Positions 26,120-34,601 of a stretch of 64,000 bases of DNA are shown here, in pieces; within the stretch, counting starts at the first letter, position 1, and every line of letters starts with the position of its first letter. Source of the stretch: Paraburkholderia sp. BCC1886 (GTDB lineage Bacteria > Pseudomonadota > Gammaproteobacteria > Burkholderiales > Burkholderiaceae). The notes under the pieces are model-generated. The model ran no database searches, was not told where the DNA came from, and saw nothing but the letters and a program-made list of their open reading frames with translations. The translations under genes and the position numbers were made by a program. Location of the stretch: contig NZ_CAAJGK010000074.1 of the NCBI RefSeq assembly GCF_900996245.1, forward strand, positions 186,001 to 250,000, written 5' to 3'.

Positions 26120-27748
26120 ATGACTTCGAGCATTACCCCCAACAGCCCGCTGAACGCCATCGCCGACCAGGCCCTCGGTCTCGCCGACGCACCCGTGCAA
26201 ATCGCCGCAGAAGTGGCCGTTGCACCGGAAGCCGTCGCCGCTGAAGCCGCTGCGCCCACCGGCCCGTCGTTCGCGTCGCTGGGTCTTTCCGCGGACGTCG
26301 TCTCCGCGCTGACCGCAGCGGGCTATCAGAACCCGACGCCGGTTCAGCAACGCGCGATCCCCGCCGGCATCGCCGGCCGCGATCTGATGGTGTCGAGCCC
26401 GACCGGTTCGGGCAAGACCGCCGCGTTCATGCTGCCCGCCATCGAACGTTTCTCGCAACTGCAAAAAGCCCAAGCCAGCCAGCCGCGTGAACCGCGTCCG
26501 GCCGACGGCGCCCGCACCACGCGCCGCCCGCAACCGGTTGCCCGTCCGACCATGCTGGTTCTGACGCCGACCCGCGAACTGGCCATGCAAGTGACCACCG
26601 CTGCCGCCACCTACGGCAAGCACCTCAAGCGTCTGCGCACCGTCAGCATTCTGGGCGGCGTCGCTTACGGTCAACAGCTGATGCTGCTGGCGAAGAACCC
26701 GGAAATCCTGGTTGCCACGCCGGGCCGTCTGATCGACCATCTGGAACGCGGCCGTATCGACCTGTCGCAACTGCAGATTCTCGTGCTCGACGAAGCCGAC
26801 CGCATGCTCGACATGGGCTTCATCGAAGACATCGAAACGATCGTCGCCGCTACGCCGGCTACGCGTCAGACGATGCTGTTCTCGGCCACGCTCGACGGCA
26901 AGATCAGCTCGCTCACCGGCCGTCTGCTGAAGGACCCGGAGCGTATCGAGATCGTGCAACGCCTCGAACAACGTACCAACATCGCGCAAACCGTCCACTA
27001 CGTGGATGACCGCGATCACAAGGATCGTCTGCTCGACCATCTGTTGCGCGACGAAGGCCTCGACCAGGCCATCGTTTTCACCGCGACCAAGATGGACGCG
27101 GACCAACTGGCCGGCCGTCTGGCCGACGCCGGTTTCGAATCGGCCGCCCTGCACGGCGACCTGCCGCAAGGCGCGCGTAACCGCACCATCCGCGCACTGC
27201 GCGAGCGCCGTGTGCGCGTGCTGGTGGCAACGGACGTCGCGGCTCGCGGTATCGACATCCCGGGCATCACGCACGTGTTCAACTACGACCTGCCGAAGTT
27301 CGCCGAAGACTACGTGCACCGTATCGGCCGTACCGGCCGTGCTGGCCGCTCGGGTATCGCCGTGAGCCTCGTGCATCACGCGGAACAAGGCGCGTTGAAG
27401 CGTATCGAGCGCTTCGTGCGCACCCCGCTGCCGGTCAACGTCGTGGTCGGCTTCGAGCCGCGCAAGTCGGCACCGTCGGGCACGGGTCGTCCTGGCTTTG
27501 GCGGCCGTGGCCGTCCGGGCGGCGGCAATGGCGGCGGTCGTCGCTTCGGCAGCGGTGCTGGCAAGCCGGCAGGCAGCGGCGGCGGTAATGGCGGCAACGG
27601 CGGCGCACGCAGCGGTAGCGGCACGGGCGGCAGCTGGGCCGGCAAGTCGGCAGGCGGCGGTTCGCGCGAAGGCTTCGGCGGTTCGCGCGACGGCGGCTAC
27701 GGCGCACGCCGCAGCGACGGCCCGCGTACGGCGCGTCGCGGCAGCTAG
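26120..27748 (+). CDS. DEAD-box RNA helicase (RhlE-like)
   Basis: ATP-dependent RNA helicase, 542 aa, of the DEAD-box family that remodels RNA in ribosome assembly, decay or cold adaptation. An Ala/Glu-rich N-terminus of about 50 residues precedes the Q motif (FASLGLSADVVSALTAAGY, then NPTPVQ). Motif I is SSPTGSGKT near residue 95; motif II VLDEADRMLDMGF near 223; motif III LFSATLDG; motif VI YVHRIGRTGRAGRSG. From about residue 455 the tail is Gly/Arg/Ser-rich (GFGGRGRPGGGNGGG), an RNA-binding RGG-like extension. RhlE is the nearest named type. A 504-bp leader precedes it and a strong terminator follows. Confidence 0.93.
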   Translation: MTSSITPNSPLNAIADQALGLADAPVQIAAEVAVAPEAVAAEAAAPTGPSFASLGLSADVVSALTAAGYQNPTPVQQRAIPAGIAGRDLMVSSPTGSGKTAAFMLPAIERFSQLQKAQASQPREPRPADGARTTRRPQPVARPTMLVLTPTRELAMQVTTAAATYGKHLKRLRTVSILGGVAYGQQLMLLAKNPEILVATPGRLIDHLERGRIDLSQLQILVLDEADRMLDMGFIEDIETIVAATPATRQTMLFSATLDGKISSLTGRLLKDPERIEIVQRLEQRTNIAQTVHYVDDRDHKDRLLDHLLRDEGLDQAIVFTATKMDADQLAGRLADAGFESAALHGDLPQGARNRTIRALRERRVRVLVATDVAARGIDIPGITHVFNYDLPKFAEDYVHRIGRTGRAGRSGIAVSLVHHAEQGALKRIERFVRTPLPVNVVVGFEPRKSAPSGTGRPGFGGRGRPGGGNGGGRRFGSGAGKPAGSGGGNGGNGGARSGSGTGGSWAGKSAGGGSREGFGGSRDGGYGARRSDGPRTARRGS

Positions 27749-27798
27749 GTCGGACTTGCGAAACCCGCCGCAGAATCGGGTGGCGGGTGGATCAAACG

Positions 27799-27829
27799 AA
27801 AAACCGGTGCTCAGGCGCCGGTTTTTTTT
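27799..27829 (+). terminator. Rho-independent terminator of the helicase gene
   Basis: GC stem AACCGGTGC / GCGCCGGTT around a short loop, followed by eight T at 27822-27829. It lies about 50 bp after the stop codon. Confidence 0.85.
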
Positions 27830-28091
27830 CGTCCTGAATTTGCGCTCGACGTCCGACGGTCAGCAAACCGCGATTCTCACGATGTGGCGAATTTTTTTGC
27901 GTCGTAAAAAGTGGTGCTGCAGAGCACAAGCGCCCGATTGCAGGATGGAAAAACGCGCTTCTCGATATGAAAACCAGTCGATAAGTACATGATTTAATTG
28001 AAGAATAAATTTCATATTTTCACCGCGCAGCCTCTATTGCGGTGCCTCCGACTTGCCTAGACTCTTCTATAAGACTTCACGAACACCTAAT
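27830..28091. other. AT-rich gap upstream of the structured RNA
   Basis: About 260 bp without a supportable gene. The segment 27950-28035 is strikingly AT-rich for this genome (TTTAATTGAAGAATAAATTT and neighbours), suggesting an UP element or a nucleoid-protein site. CTTGCCTAG with TATAAG at 28068-28073 is the best candidate -10 for the RNA that follows; no well-spaced -35 is visible. Confidence 0.4.
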
Positions 28092-28344
28092 CGCCCATCC
28101 GGCACGGACAGCCGGTGCCGCTAAATAACGCCTGACACACCACCACGAAAGGCGCTGGAGGCGATGCAGTCACCGCCCCGTCAGAGGGCGATCGCCGCAG
28201 GGAGGAACGTCCTCCGGGGTCAGCAGGCCAAGGTCTTCGGGCCGGAACCTGAGAGACGGAAGGACGCAGCAGTGAAGAAAGCCAGCACAACCGATTGTGC
28301 GGCGAACATCGGACGCGCCGGCCTTACCGCCGGCGCGTTTTTTT
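28092..28344 (+). ncRNA. Candidate structured small RNA of about 250 nt
   Basis: A non-coding block ending in a perfect terminator. It is dense with hairpins: CGGCAC/GTGCCG (28100-28105 with 28115-28120), CGCCC/GGGCG (28174-28178 with 28186-28190), GGAGG/CCTCC (28201-28205 with 28211-28215), CAGGCC/GGCC..CCTG (28224-28251), and GCC-A-GCACAA/TTGTGC-GGC (28281-28303, tetraloop CCGA). Between them is a single-stranded purine-rich stretch, GACGGAAGGACGCAGCAGTG (28255-28274). It does not match RNase P, 4.5S, 6S, tmRNA or the riboswitch consensuses I know. The Rfam family called Betaproteobacteria toxic small RNA is one candidate to test; I cannot confirm it. The 5' end is uncertain. Confidence 0.6.
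28314..28344 (+). terminator. Perfect terminator of the small RNA
   Basis: Nine-bp stem CGCGCCGGC / GCCGGCGCG with loop CTTACC, followed by seven T at 28338-28344. It points on the plus strand, where no protein gene precedes it, which is the main evidence for an independent RNA transcript. Confidence 0.9.
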
Positions 28345-28349
28345 GCGTG

Positions 28350-28784
28350 TCAGCGATAAACGATCACGGGGATTTTCGTATGCGTCAGCACTCGCTGCGT
28401 TTCGCTGCCGATCAGCAAACTCCCCAACCCGCGCCGCCCGTGCGAGGCCATGAAGATCACATCGCAACCGCCCCGCTCGGCCGCCTCGATGATGCCCAGA
28501 TACGGCGACGGATGCGCGCTCGTGCAACTGTCGAACGCGACGCCCACCCGGCGCGCCGCCAGTTCGACCTCGCGCAGATGCACGCGTGCTTCGCGCTCGC
28601 TACGCTGCAGGAACTCGGACGGCGGCTCGACGACGACATCGGAAAACGGCGAATACGGATAGTGCGGCAGACAGGCATAAGCGGTGATATGCGCGCTGAC
28701 GGCCTGCGCGAGATCGATCGCGCCGTTGATCGCCTTGCGCGACAACTCCGAGCCGTCGGTCGGAACCAGAATGTGCGTGAACAT
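28350..28784 (-). CDS. Universal stress protein (UspA family)
   Basis: Cytoplasmic UspA-domain protein, 144 aa. It opens MFTHILVPTDGSELSRKA, with the fold's first strand and acidic loop. The ATP-binding signature near the C-terminus is present (MASHGRRGLGSLLIGSETQR, a G-2X-G-9X-G-S/T-like motif), so it is likely the nucleotide-binding subtype. ATG at 28784 has a good GGAGG ribosome-binding site. An upstream in-frame start exists but would skip this site. The gene is convergent with the candidate small RNA, whose terminator ends 6 bp away. Confidence 0.95.
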   Translation of the reverse strand: MFTHILVPTDGSELSRKAINGAIDLAQAVSAHITAYACLPHYPYSPFSDVVVEPPSEFLQRSEREARVHLREVELAARRVGVAFDSCTSAHPSPYLGIIEAAERGGCDVIFMASHGRRGLGSLLIGSETQRVLTHTKIPVIVYR

Positions 28785-28933
28785 GAGATGACCTCCATCG
28801 CCGGCCACGTGCAACGTGGCGCCGGCGTCCTGCGAGGCTCTGCGTGCGAGCCGCTCAATCGATTGTAGTTAACGCGACGAGCGGCACGCGGGCTTTCGGT
28901 TTGCTTTCCGGCGCGTTTTCCGACGAGCCGGCC

Positions 28934-29836
28934 TCAGCCCCAATAGACCGGATCGGCATAGGTCTCTTTCAGGAAGTCCAGAAAGAGCCGTACCCGCAGC
29001 GGCAGATGACGCCGTTGCGGGAACACCGCGTGAATGCCGATAGGCGGCGCGGCGAATTCGTCGAGTACCGTCGCGAGACGCCCTGCCGCGATGTCCGTGC
29101 CGACTTCCCACCACGATCGCCAGGCGAGACCGTGACCGTCGAGACACCAGTCGTGCAGCACGGCGCCGTCCGAGCACTCCATCGTGCCGGACACCTTGAT
29201 GGACACCACCTTGTCGCCTTGCTGGAACATCCAGCCGCGCTGCTGGTTCGCGCTCGCGCCGAGCGCGAGACAGTTGTGATGCGCGAGATCGGCGAGACTG
29301 CGCGGCGTGCCGCGCCGGCTCAGATACGACGGCGACGCCACGCAGACGCGCCGGTTCTCGCCCAGCTTGAGCGATACCAGCGACGAATCCGGCAACTCGC
29401 CGAGGCGCACGGCACAGTCGAAGCCCTCGTTGACCAGATCGACGAGCCGGTCGGACAGGTCGAGCGTGACGGACACGTCCGGATGCGCGAGCGTGAAAAC
29501 CGGCACCAGCGGCGCTACGTGACGACGCCCGAAACCCGCCGGCGCCGACAGCCGCAAATGACCGCTCGCTTTTACGCCGCCCGCCGACACGCTGGCCTCG
29601 GCGTTCTGCATGTCGTGAATGACGCGCTGACAGTCTTCGAGAAACGCCGAACCCTCGAACGTCAGCGTGATCTTGCGAGTGGTGCGTACCAGCAGCTTGA
29701 CGCCCAGACGCTCTTCGAGCGCGTCGATGCGGCGGCCGATGATCGCGGGCGCGACGCCTTCGGCGAGCGCCGCGGCCGACAGGCTGCCCTTGGCTGCCAC
29801 GGCGACGAAAGTCTCGATCTGCTTGAAACGGTCCAT
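28934..29836 (-). CDS. LysR-family transcriptional regulator
   Basis: Typical LysR regulator, 300 aa. The N-terminal winged helix-turn-helix spans residues about 1-60 (MDRFKQIETFVAVAAKGSLS, then GRRIDALEERLGVKLLVR). The effector domain follows from about 90 (SGHLRLSAPAGFGRRHVAPL). It is divergently transcribed from malate synthase aceB with a 276-bp gap containing an AT-rich palindrome at the right place for a LysR site. Control of aceB is therefore likely, but the effector is unknown. No RBS of note. Confidence 0.93.
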   Translation of the reverse strand: MDRFKQIETFVAVAAKGSLSAAALAEGVAPAIIGRRIDALEERLGVKLLVRTTRKITLTFEGSAFLEDCQRVIHDMQNAEASVSAGGVKASGHLRLSAPAGFGRRHVAPLVPVFTLAHPDVSVTLDLSDRLVDLVNEGFDCAVRLGELPDSSLVSLKLGENRRVCVASPSYLSRRGTPRSLADLAHHNCLALGASANQQRGWMFQQGDKVVSIKVSGTMECSDGAVLHDWCLDGHGLAWRSWWEVGTDIAAGRLATVLDEFAAPPIGIHAVFPQRRHLPLRVRLFLDFLKETYADPVYWG

Positions 29837-29886
29837 GTGTTTAAGACGGCGAGTGCGTGAAGCGCATCACATTAGGTATAGAAAAG

Positions 29887-29907
29887 TAAAAGATCAAGTT
29901 ATCTTTA
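29887..29907. promoter_or_regulatory. Candidate LysR-type operator upstream of aceB
   Basis: Inverted repeat TAAAAGAT - CAAGTT - ATCTTTA: arms AAAGAT/ATCTTT are perfect over 6 bp. If the aceB -10 is at 29937, this palindrome centres near -50 to -55, where LysR activators usually bind. It also overlaps the likely promoter of the regulator itself, fitting autoregulation. Confidence 0.5.
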
Positions 29908-29936
29908 GCCTATTTTTTAACGCAAAGCATCACTAA

Positions 29937-29942
29937 TACAAT
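29937..29942 (+). promoter_or_regulatory. Candidate -10 box for aceB
   Basis: TACAAT with a weak T-rich -35 at 29914-29919 (17 bp spacer). The predicted leader is about 165 nt and contains a short open frame (29974-30168) with its own AGGAG site overlapping the aceB start. Confidence 0.4.
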
Positions 29943-30112
29943 CCGTCCTGACCTCTGACAGGAGCGCACGGCTATGTCGGCCATAACGACACACGTCCCC
30001 CGAGCGGCTTCCCCGCTCGTCCCCTGCCCCGCGCGCACGCCTGTTCAGCGATATCACGCTCGACGCATTTTCATCTCAGCACCGCTGCAATCTGACCGAC
30101 CAAGGAAAAATC

Positions 30113-31714
30113 ATGGCGAACTCGCTGTCATCGCTTTCGCTGCCGCAAGGCATGCAAATCTCTGCTGAAATCAAGCCGGGTTACGAAACCATCCTCTCCC
30201 GCGAGGCGCTCGAACTGGTCGCCGCGTTGCATCGCACCTTCGAGCCGCGCCGCCGGCAACTGCTGCAGGCTCGCGCCGAACGCACGAAGCGGCTCGACGC
30301 CGGCGAGCGCCCCCACTTTCTCGCAGAAACCCGCAGCGTGCGCGAGAGCGACTGGACGATTGCACCGCTGCCGCAGGATCTGCAATGCCGTCGCGTGGAA
30401 ATCACCGGGCCGGTTGAACGCAAGATGATCATCAACGCGCTCAACTCCGGCGCGGATTCGTACATGACCGACTTTGAGGATTCGAACGCGCCGAGTTGGG
30501 ATAACCAGGTCACCGGGCATCTGAATCTGAAAGACGCGGTGCGACGCACGATCTCGCTCGAACAGAACGGCAAGTCGTACAAGCTCAATGACAAGGTCGC
30601 GACGCTGATCGTGCGGCCGCGCGGCTGGCATCTCGACGAGAAACACGTGACGGTGGACGGGCAACGCGTGTCGGGCGGCATTTTCGACTTCGCACTGTTC
30701 ATGCATCACAACGCGAAGGAACAGGTCGCGCGCGGCACGGCGCCCTACTTCTATCTGCCGAAGCTCGAAAGCCATCTCGAAGCGCGCCTGTGGAACGAGA
30801 TTTTCGTCGCGGCTCAGGAAGCGGTTGGCGTGCCGCGCGGCACGATCCGCGCAACCGTGCTGATCGAGACGATCGTCGCCGCGTTCGAGATGGACGAGAT
30901 TCTGTACGAGTTGCGCGAGCATAGCTCGGGCCTCAACGCGGGTCGCTGGGACTACATCTTCTCGGCCATCAAGAAGTTCAAGGCCGATCGCGACTTCTGC
31001 CTTGCGGACCGCTCGCAGATCACGATGACCGCGCCGTTCATGCGCGCGTATGCGTTGCTTCTGCTGAAGACCTGCCATCGCCGCCAGGCGCCTGCAATAG
31101 GCGGCATGAGTGCGCTGATTCCGATCAGGAACGATCCGGCAGCGAACGCTAAGGCGATGGGCGGCGTGCGCTCCGACAAGGCGCGCGATGCCGGTGACGG
31201 TTACGACGGCGGTTGGGTCGCGCATCCGGGCCTCGTGCCCATCGCGATGGAAGAGTTCGTGAAGGTGCTCGGCGATAAGCCGAACCAGATCGGCAAGCAG
31301 CGCGACGACGTGCAGGTGAGCGCCGCGGATCTGCTGGACTTCCGCCCCGAAACGCCGATCACCGAAGCGGGGTTGCGCAACAACATCAACGTCGGCATTC
31401 ACTACTTGGGCTCGTGGCTCGCGGGGAATGGCTGCGTGCCGATTCACAACCTGATGGAAGATGCCGCGACCGCGGAAATTTCGCGCTCGCAGGTGTGGCA
31501 GTGGATTCGCTCGCCGAAGGGCAAGCTCGACGATGGACGCAAGGTCACGGCTGAACTCGTGCGCGCGTTGTCGGCCGAGGAACTCGCCCGTGTGATGCAG
31601 GCGGTGGGCGGCGATACGACGCACTATGAACGCGCGGCTCGGATTTTTGAAACGATGTCGACGTCCGAAGACTTCACCGAGTTTCTGACGCTGCCGTTGT
31701 ACGAGGAGATCTAA
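30113..31714 (+). CDS. aceB: Malate synthase A
   Basis: Condenses glyoxylate with acetyl-CoA to malate in the glyoxylate shunt; 533 aa, the length of the A-type enzyme. The malate synthase signature REHSSGLNAGRWDYIF is complete, and TVLIETIVAAFEMDEILYEL carries the conserved glutamate. The C-terminal segment NVGIHYLGSWLAGNGCVPIH is typical of the A isoform rather than GlcB. ATG at 30113 with AAGGAAAA upstream. Isocitrate lyase is not in the window. Divergent from a LysR regulator that may control it. A 9-bp inverted repeat follows the stop. Confidence 0.96.
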   Translation: MANSLSSLSLPQGMQISAEIKPGYETILSREALELVAALHRTFEPRRRQLLQARAERTKRLDAGERPHFLAETRSVRESDWTIAPLPQDLQCRRVEITGPVERKMIINALNSGADSYMTDFEDSNAPSWDNQVTGHLNLKDAVRRTISLEQNGKSYKLNDKVATLIVRPRGWHLDEKHVTVDGQRVSGGIFDFALFMHHNAKEQVARGTAPYFYLPKLESHLEARLWNEIFVAAQEAVGVPRGTIRATVLIETIVAAFEMDEILYELREHSSGLNAGRWDYIFSAIKKFKADRDFCLADRSQITMTAPFMRAYALLLLKTCHRRQAPAIGGMSALIPIRNDPAANAKAMGGVRSDKARDAGDGYDGGWVAHPGLVPIAMEEFVKVLGDKPNQIGKQRDDVQVSAADLLDFRPETPITEAGLRNNINVGIHYLGSWLAGNGCVPIHNLMEDAATAEISRSQVWQWIRSPKGKLDDGRKVTAELVRALSAEELARVMQAVGGDTTHYERAARIFETMSTSEDFTEFLTLPLYEEI

Positions 31715-31726
31715 GTCCGGCTGGCT

Positions 31727-31769
31727 GGCGTCATGTCGTGCTCTGCGTGACATGGCATGGCATGACGCC
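31727..31769. terminator. Inverted repeat between aceB and the GGCT-like gene
   Basis: Perfect 9-bp arms GGCGTCATG (31727-31735) and CATGACGCC (31761-31769) around a 25-base loop containing further CATG repeats. It lies between convergent genes. The T-run is short (TTTGG), so termination is plausible but weak. Confidence 0.45.
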
Positions 31770-31782
31770 TTTGGAAAAAATA

Positions 31783-32184
31783 TCAACGCGTGGCGCGGTA
31801 GCTCACCCAGTCGCCCGATCTGATCTCGGGCAGCCCTTTGACGGACGCCGGCGCGACCGGATAGAAGCGGCAGTTCACGACGTTATCGTCGACCTTCAAC
31901 ATCACCTCGCGAGCGAGAAAGCGCTCTTCCAGCTCCGGGTCGATTCCCTCGATGGCGTCCAGTATCGCGACCAGCTGGTCGTCGATCTCATACACGTCCC
32001 CGACGATATCCACGCCTCCCTCGTCGACGATCAGCCCCGGGTAATCGCCGAAGTCGAACAGGTGGCCACGCATCGTGGCTCTGCCCAGCAGGTTCGGTGC
32101 GTCGATCTCATTGCGGGCCGCGGCCTCGCTAATGTCGTTCACTTCGCCGGCACGCAGCGTGCCGTAGACAAAGACGGTCTGCAT
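31783..32184 (-). CDS. Gamma-glutamylcyclotransferase-like protein
   Basis: Small cytoplasmic protein, 133 aa, with the GGCT/AIG2/YtfP fold. It opens QTVFVYGTLRAGEVND, containing the substrate-loop motif YGTLR, and carries the likely catalytic glutamate in LDAIEGIDPELEERF. Family members cyclise gamma-glutamyl amines or degrade glutathione, but bacterial homologues are mostly uncharacterised, so the substrate is open. ATG at 32184 has a very good AAGGAG ribosome-binding site. Convergent with aceB, divergent from an AraC regulator. Confidence 0.85.
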   Translation of the reverse strand: MQTVFVYGTLRAGEVNDISEAAARNEIDAPNLLGRATMRGHLFDFGDYPGLIVDEGGVDIVGDVYEIDDQLVAILDAIEGIDPELEERFLAREVMLKVDDNVVNCRFYPVAPASVKGLPEIRSGDWVSYRATR

Positions 32185-32404
32185 TGTCGTGGATTCTCCT
32201 TGAGTGTCGGTGTGAATGGCGGGCGTCGGCCGGCTTGCCGATTATGCACCGGTCGCCGCCGGGCCTACGCCCTACAATGGGAGGCTCGTTTTGCGCGGGA
32301 GTTCCGCGCTGTCTGTGGATGCCATTGCGGTTCGACACTGCGGTTCGCGCCGCGTGTGCCACTGCCGCAGCTTTCGAACGCCGCCATCTGGATCGATCTT
32401 CGTC

Positions 32405-33292
32405 ATGACTTCGTCCGTGGATAACGACCTGTCGGGTCAGGTCCGCTTCGCCCACATACCGCCCGAGTTCCAGCCGACCGACACGCACCCGATCCGCGTA
32501 CGCTCGCGGCCGATGCCCGCGGGCTGGCGCATCGCCAGTCATACGCATGCGTGGGCGCAGGTGGCCTACGCGTCGCGCGGCGTGCTGCGCGTGGCCACCG
32601 CCGGCACCACGTGGATGGTGCCGCCGTCACGCGCGATCTGGCTGCCGCCTCACGTGACGCACGAAGTGTTCGCCGTCGAAGAAGCGTTTCTGCGCACGCT
32701 CTACATCACCGAAAACACCGTACCGGCCGGGCTGGACTCGCCGCGTGTGGTGGAGGTATCCAATCTGCTGCGTGAAGTGATTGCCGCGCTCGATACGCTC
32801 GACCTCCCGGCTACTCGCGAACAACTGCTCGGCGCGCTCGCGCTCGATGAACTCACGCGCTCGCAACCGCTGCCACTGTCCGTGCCGATGCCCAACGAGA
32901 AGCGTCTACGGGCCTTGTGCGAAGCCGTTATCGCCGATCCGACGCACGGCGAGTCTCTGGAACAATGGGCGTCGAGCGTCGGGGCGAGCACGCGGACGAT
33001 TGCGCGGCTGTTTCGCCAGGAACTCGGCGTGAGCTTTTCGCAGTGGCGCCAGCAGGCCATTCTCGCGCGAGCGATTCCTTTGTTGAGCCAGGGGCGGCCA
33101 CTCTCGGTGGTGGCGCAGGCACTCGGCTATCAGAGTCAGAGCGCGTTCTCCGCGATGTTCCGGCGAGCGTTCGGCGAAAGTCCGCGTGCATTTATCGAAC
33201 GTGGTTCGGAACATCGCGCGCCCGATGGCGAGGCAGGAGACGCCGCCGGTGAGGATGACGAGATGGCGCAGGATCGGAGTGGTGCAGCGTAG
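32405..33292 (+). CDS. AraC-family transcriptional regulator
   Basis: Regulator of 295 aa. The N-terminal cupin-like sensor spans about 25-110 (ASHTHAWAQVAYASRGVLRV, then SRAIWLPPHVTHEV). The C-terminal pair of helix-turn-helices spans about 180-280 (LEQWASSVGASTRTIARLF and SVVAQALGYQSQSAFSAMFR, then RAFGESPRAF). This layout matches AraC regulators that control adjacent transporters or metabolic genes. ATG at 32405 keeps the usual start; a longer frame to 32216 lacks support. The acidic C-terminal tail is atypical. The target is not evident from the neighbours. Confidence 0.9.
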   Translation: MTSSVDNDLSGQVRFAHIPPEFQPTDTHPIRVRSRPMPAGWRIASHTHAWAQVAYASRGVLRVATAGTTWMVPPSRAIWLPPHVTHEVFAVEEAFLRTLYITENTVPAGLDSPRVVEVSNLLREVIAALDTLDLPATREQLLGALALDELTRSQPLPLSVPMPNEKRLRALCEAVIADPTHGESLEQWASSVGASTRTIARLFRQELGVSFSQWRQQAILARAIPLLSQGRPLSVVAQALGYQSQSAFSAMFRRAFGESPRAFIERGSEHRAPDGEAGDAAGEDDEMAQDRSGAA

Positions 33293-33328
33293 CGCAGCAA
33301 TGGCTCTGCGCTGCGCATTATCCGCGTA

Positions 33329-33793
33329 TCAAACCCGCCGGGCCAGATGACGGATCGCGCCGAGTTGAGCCAGCCTCGGCCCCGCCGGCTTATATCCTTT
33401 GCGGTGATAAAGACGGGCGGCGGGATTGTCGACGAAGACCCGCAACTGCAACTCGCGCAGACCGCGCTCACGCGCCCATTGATGTGAGATATCCAGCAGA
33501 TACGTTCCTGCGCCGAGCCGGCGATGGCCCTCGGCAATCTGCACGTCGCGGATATGGAGCGAGTCGCCTTCCTGCGTGATACGTAGCACGCCGATAGGCT
33601 GGTGGTCGATTTCCAGAATGAAGTTCTCCGACTCGCGCCAGCTGCCGAGGAACAGATCGCCACGCCAGACCAGATGATGCCGCCGGTAATAGCCGCCCAT
33701 GTTGTTGCGGGTCAGTGCTTCGGCGAACTCGAAATCGTCCATGCTGGCCTGACGCAGATGAAACGGTGACGGAGCTTCGGTGGGATCGAACAT
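33329..33793 (-). CDS. GNAT-family N-acetyltransferase
   Basis: Acetyltransferase of 154 aa with a complete GNAT core: substrate loop PFHLRQASMDDFEFAEALTR, acetyl-CoA-binding signature VQIAEGHRRLGAGTYLL, and C-terminal VDNPAARLYHRKGYKPAG. The substrate is unknown. ATG at 33793 is chosen; a longer frame to 33850 has no better start context. Convergent with the AraC regulator and upstream of a terminator shared with tRNA-Asp. Confidence 0.88.
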   Translation of the reverse strand: MFDPTEAPSPFHLRQASMDDFEFAEALTRNNMGGYYRRHHLVWRGDLFLGSWRESENFILEIDHQPIGVLRITQEGDSLHIRDVQIAEGHRRLGAGTYLLDISHQWARERGLRELQLRVFVDNPAARLYHRKGYKPAGPRLAQLGAIRHLARRV

Positions 33794-33894
33794 GGCGGGA
33801 CGGCGAAGGTGAGTCGGGACAACGTTAGAACACGCCGCGCGCAGTGGCAATGGCTATTTGTCCCGAGCATACCCAGGCGAAGCGGCCTGCGGAA

Positions 33895-33930
33895 TAAAAA
33901 AAGCCCACTTCGAAAGAAGTGGGCTTTTTA
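33895..33930 (-). terminator. Terminator downstream of tRNA-Asp
   Basis: Eleven-bp stem AAGCCCACTTC / GAAGTGGGCTT with a GAAA/TTTC loop, flanked by A and T runs, so it can work on both strands. It most likely ends the gltX-tRNA transcript on the minus strand. Confidence 0.88.
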
Positions 33931-33935
33931 AAATC

Positions 33936-34012
33936 TGGCGGAGCGGACGGGACTCGAACCCGCGACCCCCGGCGTGACAGGCCGGTATTCTAACCAACTG
34001 AACTACCACTCC
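33936..34012 (-). tRNA. tRNA-Asp (GTC)
   Basis: 77-nt cloverleaf with encoded CCA. Anticodon GTC sits in CCTGTCACG; the acceptor stem GGAGTGG pairs with CCGCTCC. T-loop GGTTCGAGTCC is standard. Last of three tRNAs after gltX. Confidence 0.97.
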
Positions 34013-34105
34013 AGTTTTGCCTATCAAGACTTGCGAGCGTTGGTTTTTTCTCTGCAAGCTGCACTGCTTTATTGTTTGACTCAACACTAAAGCGACGCTG
34101 ATATC

Positions 34106-34181
34106 TGGCGTCCCCTAGGGGATTCGAACCCCTGTACTCACCGTGAAAGGGTGATGTCCTAGGCCTCTAGACGAAGGGGAC
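34106..34181 (-). tRNA. tRNA-Glu (TTC)
   Basis: 76-nt cloverleaf with encoded CCA, anticodon TTC in CCTTTCACG, acceptor stem GTCCCCT / AGGGGAC. It lies downstream of its own synthetase gene gltX on the same strand. Confidence 0.97.
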
Positions 34182-34377
34182 ATAATCTTTTCAGATTTGT
34201 CTTTATCTCGCTGCTTCTGGTTTGCTTCTTGTTGCTAACTGGCTTTAAAACCGCCTAATTCGCTCCAGAAGCAGCAAAGACCGATATTCTAACTACGTTA
34301 CAACTGCTTGTGAAGTCTTTTTTGCTACAGGTTTTTAGCTACCAAACCCAGACCACACCGGCCTAACACTGCTCTGA

Positions 34378-34453
<76 letters not shown>

Positions 34454-34601
34454 CTTGCAGAACAGAAACGAGATTCTAGAGGCCAAACTTCGCTTTGTAA
34501 ATACCCTTTGAGCAAATGCATGCGACTTTTTTCGCTAGCCGCATGCAAACCCTCTCAAATCAAGGACTAAGCCGCAAACACAAATCGGCACCAGGCCGAT
34601 T

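Noticed and set aside
28092..28344. Known housekeeping RNAs or a glycine or c-di-GMP riboswitch
   Set aside because: The conserved cores (RNase P P4 region, 4.5S GGAA-internal loop arrangement, 6S bubble, tmRNA ends, GEMM tetraloop receptor, tandem glycine motifs) are not recognisable, and the terminator is not followed by a co-directional gene, which argues against a riboswitch.
28164..28868. A 234-codon frame beginning inside the structured RNA
   Set aside because: It runs through a perfect terminator and into the antisense of the universal stress protein, the GGAGG is only two bases from the ATG, and the product looks like nothing. The RNA is better explained as non-coding.
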